From: Isochrysis galbana
Taxonomy: Eukaryota; Haptophyta; Isochrysidales; Isochrysidaceae
NCBI GenBank assembly: GCA_018136815.1
Contig: CM030931.1
Coordinates: forward strand, 2,149,398-2,213,397
Direction of reading: 5' to 3'
Length of the DNA stretch: 64,000 nucleotides
Under the pieces are notes generated by a model. That model was not told the origin of the DNA. It made no database searches and worked only from the letters and a program-made list of their open reading frames with translations. Positions 53,286 through 61,824 of the stretch are shown piece after piece (position 1 is the first letter of the stretch; every line of letters starts with the position of its first letter). The translations under genes were made by a program, and so were the position numbers.

Positions 53286-53799
53286 CTGACATGATGGGAG
53301 GTGTGGGCGGTCGCCTCGCAGACGGGAAAGGGGGCTATGGGTGGGAGCAGCGAGGCAGGGAAGGGCGGATCTGTGCGCTACGGATGGCGTACTGCAAAAT
53401 GGGCCGGATGCCCGAGCTCGAGTGGCCCTGCGGCGCCTCGACGAGCGCAGTCGACGAGCTGCTTGGGAGAGGTCCCGCGCCCTCTGCCGCCATGAGAGAG
53501 GAGAAGAGAGGACGAGCGGCGGTGGGGGGAGGGAGGGGTTGTACCGGCGGGGGGAGGGGGCAGAGAATACCGGAGGGGGGAGGTCGTCACCGTTTCCGGT
53601 TTGAGTTGCAGTTGCCGCCAGTTTCCAGTTTCCAGTCTTGTGCCAGTTCCAGTTCCAATTGCCAGTTGCCAGTTGCGTACAGTTGCGTACAGTTGCGATA
53701 GTGCAACGTTGCAACTCAGTTCAACTGTCAGTTTCAGTTGCACTCCTCTCACCCTCAAAAGTCGAAAGCGATATCTCAAGGAATGAGAATGAGATAAAA
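53286..53799. other. TBP upstream region, first exon(s) not found
   Basis: Should hold the N-terminal TBP exon(s) on the minus strand, but no start could be fixed. The segment 53590-53745 is a degenerate CAGTTGC/CAGTTCC repeat. Confidence 0.4.
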
Positions 53800-54185
53800 A
53801 TTAATTAATTTAATAATTTTAAACAAATTTTTATGGGTCGCGGCGCGGCAAGGGGACAGGACTAGCGCTCACTCAAGACAGGACTCCCTGCCGCGGCAAG
53901 CGCAAGCACCCTTCCCCCCTTATGCCACCCAGCTCTTCACTAGCTTTCAACCTACGCTAGACGCTAGCCGGAGCGCCCCTCCCCCTCCCTCTCCCTCCAC
54001 ACTCAGACAGCCCGACAGCCCCCCACGCTAGGATCCTGTTTTGGTCTCGCAGGCAAGGGGGCCTAATGGGAGGGTGAGGAGCAACTCATTAAAGAGGAGC
54101 TGTGGGGAAGGAGATGGCTGAGTGGGGACGCTAGACCCTTGCCCTTGCGCTAGGCATGCGCAGCGACGCCACCAAGTCGCGTTCC
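53800..54185 (+). repeat. ~350-bp dispersed repeat, copy 1
   Basis: Matches the minus strand of 61377-61725: from AAATTTTTATGGGTCGCGGC through CAAGACAGGACTCCCTGC, GGATCCTG, GGCAAGGGGGCCTAATGGGA and GCGCTAGGCATGCGCAGCGA. Inverted relative to copy 2. No coding function. Confidence 0.8.
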
Positions 54186-54301
54186 GTCAAAAGAGGGCCA
54201 GCTGATTTTCTATGTGCTTGTTTTCTTTTTGGGTAGCCACACTATTATTATTACAAAGCTAATTACGCTCCCCCACTCTCAACACACGCGGTAACCCCCA
54301 G

Positions 54302-54715
54302 CTACGCGGGCTGAGTTTTCATCTTCTTCGTCTTTTTCTCACATCCCTCTTCCTCAATGTCGTTCTGCTGGCAGGCGACGATGTCGCTTGGCTGATCTTG
54401 GGTGGCGAGGTCCGTGACGCGTGCGAGGACGGCCTTCTTGTTCTCCATGTAGAGTTTGCCAGCTGCTCGGTGCACTTGCACCATGGGATCCGTTTCAGCG
54501 TACGCGACCGCCATGATGTATTCCATGCAGAGGTACGCGACGGCGGCCTCGTCTCCAATGTACTTGGTTTTGGGGATCCTGTCGTACTCGTCGGAGTAGT
54601 CGCCGACGAGCATGAGGTTTGCCTTGCACCAACGGCCCATGTATGGCTTGATGAGTGCCCACATAAACGGGTAGCGTTCCTTGGCCAGATCCACTCGGAA
54701 GTCTCCACATCCACG
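54302..54715 (-). CDS. Duplicated unknown ORF family, copy 2
   Basis: Same CGDFRVDLAKER...AAGKLYM block as 46190-46786. Here it is followed by ENKKAVLARVTDLATQDQPS and an acidic-then-basic tail (EEEGCEKKTKKMKTQPA), stop at 54302. The frame is technically open upstream to 55465, but that part is antisense to LRR and ankyrin coding sequence and is not believed. The tail and 3' flank recur alone at 30914-31081. Confidence 0.5.
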   Translation of the reverse strand, partial: RGCGDFRVDLAKERYPFMWALIKPYMGRWCKANLMLVGDYSDEYDRIPKTKYIGDEAAVAYLCMEYIMAVAYAETDPMVQVHRAAGKLYMENKKAVLARVTDLATQDQPSDIVACQQNDIEEEGCEKKTKKMKTQPA

Positions 54716-54819
54716 GCCCATGCCAGAGGCTGTGACGAGCAGCATCGCCAGGATGGCGCCGCTCATCCCGATGGGGCGAAGGAGCCGGAGGAGCCAGTTG
54801 AGGAGGAGGCGGCTGCGCA

Positions 54820-55126
54820 AGCCCTCGGCGCTCTCGGAGCTCTTCGGAGTGCTGCGCCCGTCGCGCTGGGCGGGCGCGGCCTCGCTGCGCGCGCTTCGAC
54901 TCGGAGGCAACGCGCTGGGGACCGACGGCATTCGGCGGATGTGCGAGGCTTGCGAGCTGCCCGAGCTGCGCGAGCTGGAGCTCAAGAAGACCGAGCTGGA
55001 GGGGGTGGCCGCCGCCTCGTGCCTGGCGCGGGCGCTCTTGCGCGGCGCGTTCCCGCGCCTCACCGAGCTCGAGCTGCGTGAGAACGCCGGCCTGGGGGCC
55101 GAGGGGATGCTCGTGGTGGCCGAGGC
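54820..55126 (+). CDS. Leucine-rich-repeat protein fragment
   Basis: The plus-strand frame ASLRALRLGGNALGTDGIRR, CELPELRELELKKTELEG, FPRLTELELRENAGLGAEGM gives three LRR units of the ribonuclease-inhibitor type (LRELxLxxNxLGxxG spacing). The frame ends at EAC near 55125, where ankyrin coding sequence starts in another frame. No start codon can be set; upstream frames switch in an Ala/Glu-rich region. Likely a fragment fused to the ankyrin piece by rearrangement. Confidence 0.6.
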
Positions 55127-55606
55127 ATGTCTAGGCCCATTCAGTGGGCGGTGGTCGAGGGCCATTTGGAGATCGTCAAGCTTTTGCTCCTTGCGGGCGC
55201 TGATCCCAACTTGATTTCGGATGATGACATTGGAAGCACTCCACTGATGGATGCGATCTGCTTCGATGACCGGGACGAAATTATCGACCTCTTGCTTTAT
55301 TGTGGCGCCAATGTGAACGCTGTGGACAAGTTTGGGCGGACGCCGCTGCATTACGCCGTTGGGTTCCCGCGGTACGTCAAGATCTTGCTTTCTCATGGAG
55401 CGAACGTGCACGCGGTCGACAAATATGGCCGCACGCCTCTCATGGAGTCGTGTATCGGTCAACAAGGCCCTGACCTACTCAAAACCCGCGCACAGCTGAT
55501 GGTAAATGGTGCCGATTGGCATAACATCGACATATTTGGAATGTCAGCGGGTGATATTTTGAAAAAACAAGAGAAGGGTGCGAAGGTGCGACAGTTTTCT
55601 TACTGA
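55127..55606 (+). CDS. Ankyrin-repeat protein (fragment)
   Basis: 159 codons with about four ankyrin repeats: IQWAVVEGHLEIVKLLLLAG-ADPN, STPLMDAICFDDRDEIIDLL followed by YCGANVNAVD, RTPLHYAVGFPRYVKILLSHGANVHAVD, and RTPLMESCIGQQG...NGADWHNID. GxTPLHxA and GAxxN signatures are clear. The C-terminus (MSAGDILKKQEKGAKVRQFSY) follows the last repeat naturally, so the 3' end seems genuine. The frame starts at the LRR junction, so the N-terminus may be lost. Ankyrin repeats bind protein partners; none can be named. Confidence 0.75.
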   Translation: MSRPIQWAVVEGHLEIVKLLLLAGADPNLISDDDIGSTPLMDAICFDDRDEIIDLLLYCGANVNAVDKFGRTPLHYAVGFPRYVKILLSHGANVHAVDKYGRTPLMESCIGQQGPDLLKTRAQLMVNGADWHNIDIFGMSAGDILKKQEKGAKVRQFSY

Positions 55607-55639
55607 TTTTCCGCGATGATGACCGTTTTCCCGCGCGTA

Positions 55640-56324
55640 GGGTGCGCATGGAAGTTTCCGCACGCCGTCCCGGATGCGCAGAAAAAAGGGTTTCGTATGT
55701 ACTGTGCACGCATCCGCGGGGGGACCGATGCACATCGCGCCGTGCCCATGCACGGCGTGCACCGATGTGATTAGCGAAGAAGCTTTGACGGCCTATCTCT
55801 CTTATAATTTTAACAAGATCTAATGTTAAACAACTACAATACAACTGTGGACATTTGATCGCTCAATTCTACTGTTGTCCCACTATTGACGGAACGACAC
55901 CTTGTGATTGCAAGTCATCACAGGCGCTGTGTAACGAAACATCTCTTATATGGCCAGTTTACGTAGTTGTGGGCCGCAGGGGCTACATATATGGAACGGG
56001 TTGACATGCGCACGCACGGCGTATCCGCGGGGGGACCGATGCACATCGCGCCGTGCCCACGCACGGCGTGTACATTGTGATTGCAAGTCATCATAGGTAC
56101 TGCAATGAAACATCTCTTATATGGCCAGTTTACGTAGTTGTGGGCCGCAGGGGTGCACATCGCGCCGTGCCCATGCACGGCGTGCACCGATGTGATTAGC
56201 GAAGAAGCTTTGACGGCGTCTCTCTCTTATAATTTTAACAAGATCTAATGTTAAACAACTACAATACAACTGTGGACATTTGATCGCTCAATTCGACTGA
56301 TGTCCCACTATTGACGGAACGACA
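55640..56324. repeat. Satellite-like array with conserved terminus, locus 3 (two termini)
   Basis: Contains the GCATGGAAGTTTCCGCACGC unit (55648), GCACATCGCGCCGTGCCCAT hairpin units (near 55730, 56040, 56157) and two copies of the ACAACTGTGGACATTTGATC...GACGGAACGACACC terminus (about 55848-55902 and 56270-56327). Confidence 0.8.
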
Positions 56325-56729
56325 CCTGAAGATGGAGAGGGCACCAGCAGCTTACGCATCGGCCCACAACACGACGATGAGTTTGGTCATGGGCTGTGCT
56401 TCAGCTTGCAGGACACTGTCACACAAGATTCTGACGACCTAACCGATGCACACGAATATCTTGTCTGGCGCGAAACCCTCACACGATTGGCAGAAGCTCA
56501 TGGCCTTGTCCCGATTGCCATTGAATCAATGTACAGAGCGGTAGGCAAAATGCGCGGCAGGGACGGGCGTGGAGGCCAATCACTGCCAGTTCTGAGTGAG
56601 AAAGAGGCGCAAGTTGCGCAACTCTACTTCTCGTTCGCCTTTCGCAAGCAAGCTGGACGTGTGCCAAGCACCGACATGGCACCTTCTGGAGTTGACTGGT
56701 TGTCGAAAACTGGAGCTGACTGTTTGTAA
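56325..56729 (+). pseudogene. mRNA cap guanine-N7 methyltransferase-like C-terminal fragment
   Basis: The frame begins right at the end of the satellite array (EDGEGTSSLRIGPQHDDEFG) and encodes HGLCFSLQDTV...AHEYLVWRETLTRLAEAHGL. This resembles the 'F-x-L-x-D-V-x-E-Y/F-L-V-x-L-x-LA-x-x-GL' C-terminal part of cap (guanine-N7) methyltransferases. LPVLSEKEAQVAQLYFSFAFRK follows and may be its final helices. The SAM-binding core is missing, so the array appears to have replaced the 5' part of the gene. No start codon. Family call is moderate. Confidence 0.5.
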
Positions 56730-56879
56730 TTGTAATAATAGATCAAAAAGAAAACAAATAACCTTTGTAATTGTATCAATAGACCAAAAGGAAAAACAAA
56801 TAACCTTGCAATAATAATATTGGGCCTTGTAATCTGAAAAGAAAACAAATAACCTGGCCCTCTTTTGACGGAACGCGAC

Positions 56880-57022
56880 TTGGTCTGGGTCAGAGTGTTG
56901 AGTGCGCAGCCCATGCCAAGAGGTAGGGCGTGAGAGTGACTGACGGGCCCCCCCGGAGGGAAGTTAGTGCCCGGTGTAGGGGGGCGCAGAGCGCCCCCAT
57001 TGCCCCCTATTTTAACAATAGG
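56880..57022 (-). mobile_element. Hairpin-headed element fragment with a diverged stem
   Basis: Minus strand: CCTATT-GTTAA-AATAGG (plus 57006-57022), then ATGGGGGCGC at 57000. The encoded GALRPPTPGTNFPPGGPVSHSHALPLG matches the element at 50206 (SGTNSPPGGLSVNPMLWPF). The stem sequence is unlike AACTAAGT or CTATCAG, but the position before the ATG is the same. Cut at about 56880 by AT-rich sequence. Confidence 0.7.
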
Positions 57023-57594
57023 TTGAGGAGGGGAAGGAAGAGGCAAGGGCGATAGACTCGTGAGCCCTGGGAAGGGTGTACTGAAACTAGCATAGCGGGC
57101 TTTTTCAAGAAAGTTTTTTTAAAAGCAAGTTGGGCGGCGGAGAGGGGCGGCTGGCGACAGGAGGGTGAGATGAGGAGGGAGAGGCTCAAGGCTCAAGGCG
57201 CCTACGAGGACCCTTGCTTGTGGCAGGTATCTATCTCGAGGCGCAGTCTTTTATTTCTCGAGAAATGCTCGCGGCGAGAGCTGTAAGGGCCGTTCAGCTT
57301 CACGGACGAGAGGTTCCTCCCCCCCCCCCCGGTGCTTTTTCCTGGTGAGTCGCCCGACGTAGGTCGTAGGTCGGTTCGCCTCACTGGGGTTTCATCCATT
57401 CGGAATCCATTCGTAATTTGCTGGAGAGTTATAATGGGAGCCGGGGGTCTGCGAGGGGGGAGATTCGAAGGGTTGCATATGCGTATGTGTCTATAGTGTC
57501 AACACACGTCAAAGCGTACGGTCAGGTACGCTGATGGGTGTCGTGATAGTACCGGGCTAGTGGCAGTAGTGGTACTAACGCTCAGATGTGTTTT
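57023..57594 (+). mobile_element. Dispersed repeat D, copy 2
   Basis: Partner of 7060-7500, best conserved from about 57120: GGGCGGCTGGCGACAGGAGG, TGGCAGGTATC, CTCGAGGCGCAGTCTTTTAT, GCGGCGAGAGCTGTAAGGGC, then GTACTAACGCTCAGAT. Like copy 1 it abuts a hairpin (57006-57022), shared here with a minus-strand element. Confidence 0.7.
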
Positions 57595-58175
57595 TTTATT
57601 ACTACTACCTACCCCCGCTGCTACACTCACAGCCTGCAAACCCCACACGGTCCAACCACACTCGCCGCTCCCCAGCCGCAATGTCTGCCTCGCTTCGCGC
57701 CCACGCCACTCTTCCCGTCTCCCTCCATGGAGGTGGTTCGGTTCAGTCCGTCATTCCATCCTTCCATACCCACATTGCGGACCGAGCCTCTCGCTCTCGC
57801 CGATCCATCTCCTTGTCCTCATCGCCCTCCAACCCCGAGCAAGAGCTCGATCCGTCACCGTAGCGACGAGTGAAGACGGTCAGATGCAAACAAATTGGTA
57901 ATTTGGTGTTCACATTACGACCAATCGACAGCGACGGCCACGGGTGGATGTTTCTGCGAGCATGGCTGTACGGGCGCACGGCTAGCGTTCCGTTGCAACC
58001 GATGGCGACAGCGAGCGCACGCTCGCATACACATAGATTGTGCGGGATGATCACCCTCAAGACAATTCACGCACCTACCCTTGGTCTACGGAAATCAGCA
58101 GTGTCTACCACATGCAGCTCACGCCCACGGTCATTTAGGAGGTGCACGAAGCCTACGATTGTTGGAGACGAGGGC
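57595..58175. other. No confident gene
   Basis: A 60-codon plus-strand frame from ATG at 57681 (MSASLRAHATLPVSLHGGGS...) has no domain. This is the 3' flank of the radial-spoke gene. Confidence 0.4.
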
Positions 58176-59640
58176 TCAACTTTCATCTCCGCCCTCAGCC
58201 AACGCCCTCTCTGCAACCGCCTTGAACGCCTGATTCTCAACCTCGAGTGGTACATCCTCCGCCTCCATCAATTCATCGTCGTCAGCCATGATCGGCGGCG
58301 GCGGCGGCGGCATGAAGTTACCACTGCTGGCCGGTTGCCCCCAGCCGATGTATAGGTTCGCAAACTTGTCGTCCTTCATCTCTGCTGCAGCAAATGCGCC
58401 GGGCCACACAAGACTGCGAGAGATAGACACGGCTGCGCCACCACCTACATGCCTCGGACCAAGCACAGACCAATCGGTGGCGTCAATGGGCAGGAGAGCC
58501 GGCTTTTCCGGCTCGAGCTCTGGGCCTTTCGACTTGGGCTTCTCCCCGTCCTCATCCTCGTCCTCATCAACCGGCAAGTTGGTTGTGCGTCCGATGCCAA
58601 GAATGCCCTTATAAAAGTGGCACCACGAAGTTGACTCGCCCATTGGCCCGTTGCTCAACGGCACAAAACCCTCCTCGTCCTTCGGCACTTCCTCGATCTC
58701 TCCCTCCTCGCTCAAACGGTACTTGCCGCTTGGGCATAGAGTTGTTCCATGGACCAAGCGCGCAATTTGTGCACGGAGATAGTCCTTCTCCTTACCTGGG
58801 AATGGAGGGTAGCAGCGCACATCTGCATCAACATCGCCGGTGAAGAATTTCCTCACAATGCTCGCAGCCACGATTGCCTCCGGAGTGACGTTCGGCAACT
58901 CCACCCACGGCGCGGCCGGGTCATTTGTCACAAAGTAGGAGCACGAATTGCAGCCTGTGCCGTATTCCTCTGGCGGCACGGCAGGGGGAGGTGCATCCGG
59001 ATCTGGCTCCGGCTGCTCAAGAGCGTCGACAAATTTCGCCTCGGCAACGTAGTAATCTTTTGTTGTGCCAAGGATCTTCCCAAAGAAGCGCACAGTCGCG
59101 AGCTTCTTGGACAGCTGCAGCTTGCACAGTGATGTATAGATGCGGAAAGCCTCCTCACGTGAAAGCCCCACACCAGCCCACTCGAAGAGCACCATCTCAT
59201 CGAGCAGCGCCGGCGGCACCAACCCGTCACTGTCGTCTTCTTCGCTGCTCGACTGAACGGAACAGGGGCGAGAGACGCTCAGTCAACTTCTACCGGTGCA
59301 GGCAACAGCGATCTCGCAGGATATTTGCCACAGCTGTGTCTGCGCGCAGAGCCGCGCTGCGCTACGTCCTCACCTTGAGCAGCGCCGCGTCCTGCTCCGC
59401 CCAGGCGAACTCCTCGGTGGATACTTCCGTCGGTGCAGGCGCCACAGCCAGCGAGGCAGCCGAGAAATTGCTCGACTTGACCTGCTGCGAGATGGACTCG
59501 AACACCTCGAGCGCATCGGCCGGCTTCGAGATGAGGATCGTGGCAAGAACGTCTGTGAGCTGAGAGTAGACGCTGAGCCCGTTCTGGTCGGTCTTCTTCA
59601 GGAAGGCTAGGCCTTCCTCGGTACTGACTGAATCGGCCAT
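58176..59640 (-). CDS. RSPH4/6: Radial spoke head protein 4/6 (RSPH4A/RSPH6A-like)
   Basis: Structural component of the radial spoke head in motile cilia and flagella. Exon 1 is 59640-59374 (ATG at 59640; LSVYSQLTDVLATILISKP, FESISQQVK). A GT-AG intron (GTGAGG...GTTCAG, 121 nt) covers 59373-59253, and exon 2 is 59252-58176, phase 0; about 447 residues. Radial-spoke motifs are clear: FEWAGVGLSREEAFRIYTSL, LATVRFFGKILGTTKDYYV, CNSCSYFVTNDPAAPWVELP, IVRKFFTGDVDADVRCYPPFPG, KDYLRAQIARLVHGTTLCP, and WSVLGPRHV. The FANLYIGWGQ segment and an acidic tail complete it. Shows that the organism has motile flagella of 9+2 type (inference from family). Confidence 0.93.
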
Positions 59641-60660
59641 TGCGACGAGCGCCGCTCAGAGAGCGCAGAGGGAGGAAAGAAGTGGAGAAGGAGGGGGAAG
59701 CTGCGCGCAGGCGGCACCGCGCGAGGCGCAGAACGGCAGCCTGCAAGAAACGTCCGGCGCTGCGGCAAGGTCTCTAACTTCTACACTACTAACTGCCTTC
59801 CATAGCACAAGGAAAAAAGAAAAAAGAAAGCTAGAGGCATCTCCTTCATGGGTGTGCCCCATCTCTATTGGGAATTGGGAGAGGGGGGGGGGGGGGGGGG
59901 GGGGGATCTAAGCCTTAGGCTTGGAAATGTTGCTCCAACGGGATAAAAAGTTGCCCCATGTGATAGGGTGGTCAAACATCAAACAGAAACAGTGATTTTT
60001 GACTACTACTACTAGTGACATGTGGGGGGTGGGGGTGGGGGTGGGGGGTGGGGGGGCTGCTGTTTTGACCGTCCTCCAAAGCCCAAGAAAAAACTTCCGG
60101 GGGACTCACCTGCCGCCACGAAAAATTCACGAGGAAAATGGTTGTGTCGTATTTCATACGATGGCAGACTTTTACTTCTAACCTGTGGGTTATTTTAAGC
60201 CTCAAGGTCTCGTCGGCGACATTCTACCCCTTCTCTTACTTTCTTTCGATGTCATCAAACGTTCCATGACTGTCTTCCGTCTTCTCCCCATGCATCGGTT
60301 GTAGTCTTCTGTCTTCTCCTCGTGTATCGGCGGTAGCTCCCCAGCGAGGTCTGCCCTCGTTGTTCCGACCTCTCTGTCGCATGTCTGTGCGCCGATGAGT
60401 TGCCTTGGTGCCGACGCTTGACAGTCCGTCCTGGGTGTGGTTAGTTTTCGCCCTGTTTGGATTAGTTCGTGTGTGTCTGCGTGTCGTGGGACCTTTTTGG
60501 GGCCCTGCGTTGTAGTCTCTCGTGTCTACCTTGGACCTAAGAAGCTCTCATTCTCATTCTCTCTCTTCCTCTAGCTCGCTAGCTAGCCTCGGCCCTACCC
60601 TCCAACGCCGCGCGTTGCGAGCCTCCGAACCTCCGTCTCTCTCTTCGTCCCTAGCACTCG
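59641..60660. other. Intergenic with G-tract and G4-type repeat
   Basis: A ~24-base G tract lies at about 59882-59906 and a GGGGGGTGGGGGTGGGGGTG-type repeat at about 60022-60056, both strong G-quadruplex candidates. 60540-60660 is a CT-rich leader to the next frame. No gene recognised between. Confidence 0.7.
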
Positions 60661-61330
60661 ATGGTAGACACAGTCAGACCCGACTTCTACTATGACCTTT
60701 CAGACATATTCCCGCAAGCAACAACCAACGACTCTTTCACGGCCGCGTCAGCTGCCGGCTCGATCGAACGGCCCTCTGCCTACGAGCCAGTAGTCATCGC
60801 GTGTTCGACAAGCACAAATTCCGTCTTGGTGCCTACGACCGCGCCGTTCCATAATCCCGCTCCATTTCTGCCTATGGAAACAGCGGGAACTTCTTTCGGG
60901 CCACAAGGGGTCCACTTCGTCGGAATCGGCGGCTCCGAGCCTCCGCAAGGTCCTTCTAACACAGCGACGCCATCCGCCGCTCCGTCAGACGAGCCGCTGC
61001 TCGTGGACCCACTCCGCGAGCGAGCTGAGCTCACCTCCCTTGGGACCTCGGGCTGCCCGAGGCCCGACCCCCATGACCACGGCTGTGCAAGGGAGAGGGC
61101 ATCAGCTGTCCCTTCATGGAGTACTTTGTCGAGAACCGCCAAGCCATGTATGATACCATACTCGAGGCGAATTCAAAAAAACGAATCCTCAAAGCCATAA
61201 ACACGCACGATCGTCGTCCGAAAGGTATATCGGAGGATTTCTACTTCTACGAACGAGGAGTTGCAAGTTGCAACAAATTCGCAACAGAGTGTGTGAGTTG
61301 GATGTGGCACGTCAGTCCCTCGCCCTCTGT
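60661..61330 (+). pseudogene. Unknown retroelement- or host-gene 5' part with a frameshift
   Basis: ATG at 60661 starts MVDTVRPDFYYDLSDIFPQA and stays coding-like for about 140 codons. Near 61090 the coding quality moves to another frame (EGISCPFMEYFVENRQAMYD, then ANSKKRILKAINTH and SEDFYFYERG), suggesting a single-base indel. It is then cut at about 61375 by the inverted copy of the 53.8-kb repeat. No family recognised; the CT-rich leader looks like that of a host gene. Confidence 0.4.
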
Positions 61331-61376
61331 TTCAAGCACCAAAAATGTCGACTCAAGACAAGAGGGAGGACATGTC

Positions 61377-61725
61377 TTGAGGCGGCGTCGCTGCCCATGC
61401 CTAGCGCAAGGGTATAGCGCCCCCACTCAGACATCTCCTTCCCCACAGCCACAGCTCCTCTCTGAGGAGTTGCTCCTCACCCTCCCATCAGGCCCCCTTG
61501 CCTGCGAGACCAAAGCAGGATCCTGGCGTGGAGGACTGTCTGAGTGTGGAGGGAGGGGCGCTCCGGCTAGCGCAGGTAGAAGGCTAGTGACTAGTGAAGA
61601 CCTGGGTGGCATTAGGGGGGAAGGGCGATGCTTGCGCTTGCCGCAGCAGGGAGTCCTGTCTTGAGTAAGTGCTAGTCCCGTTCCTTTGCCGCGCCGCGAC
61701 CCATAAAAATTTGTTAAAAATAAGA
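61377..61725 (-). repeat. ~350-bp dispersed repeat, copy 2 (inverted)
   Basis: Partner of 53800-54185. Ends in CGCGGCGCGACCCATAAAAA on the minus-sense side as in copy 1. Confidence 0.8.
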
Positions 61726-61824
61726 ATTCTCCAGGCACCGCCCTTGCTTCCCAAAGGCTCTCTCACATCTCAGTTTTGGAGCGGAGGTAGTATATACGAT
61801 ATTGGCAATGGTATATGGTTCTCA

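Noticed and set aside
54716-55465. N-terminal 250 codons of the minus-strand frame ending at 54302
   Set aside because: Antisense to recognisable LRR and ankyrin repeats; only the part below 54716 is shared with the 46-kb copy.
31455-56200. Possible CRISPR array in the regularly spaced palindromic units
   Set aside because: Units are ~180 bp, spacers are themselves repeated, and the genome is eukaryotic.
58925-59563. 212-codon plus-strand frame over the radial-spoke gene
   Set aside because: Antisense to clear RSPH4/6 motifs.
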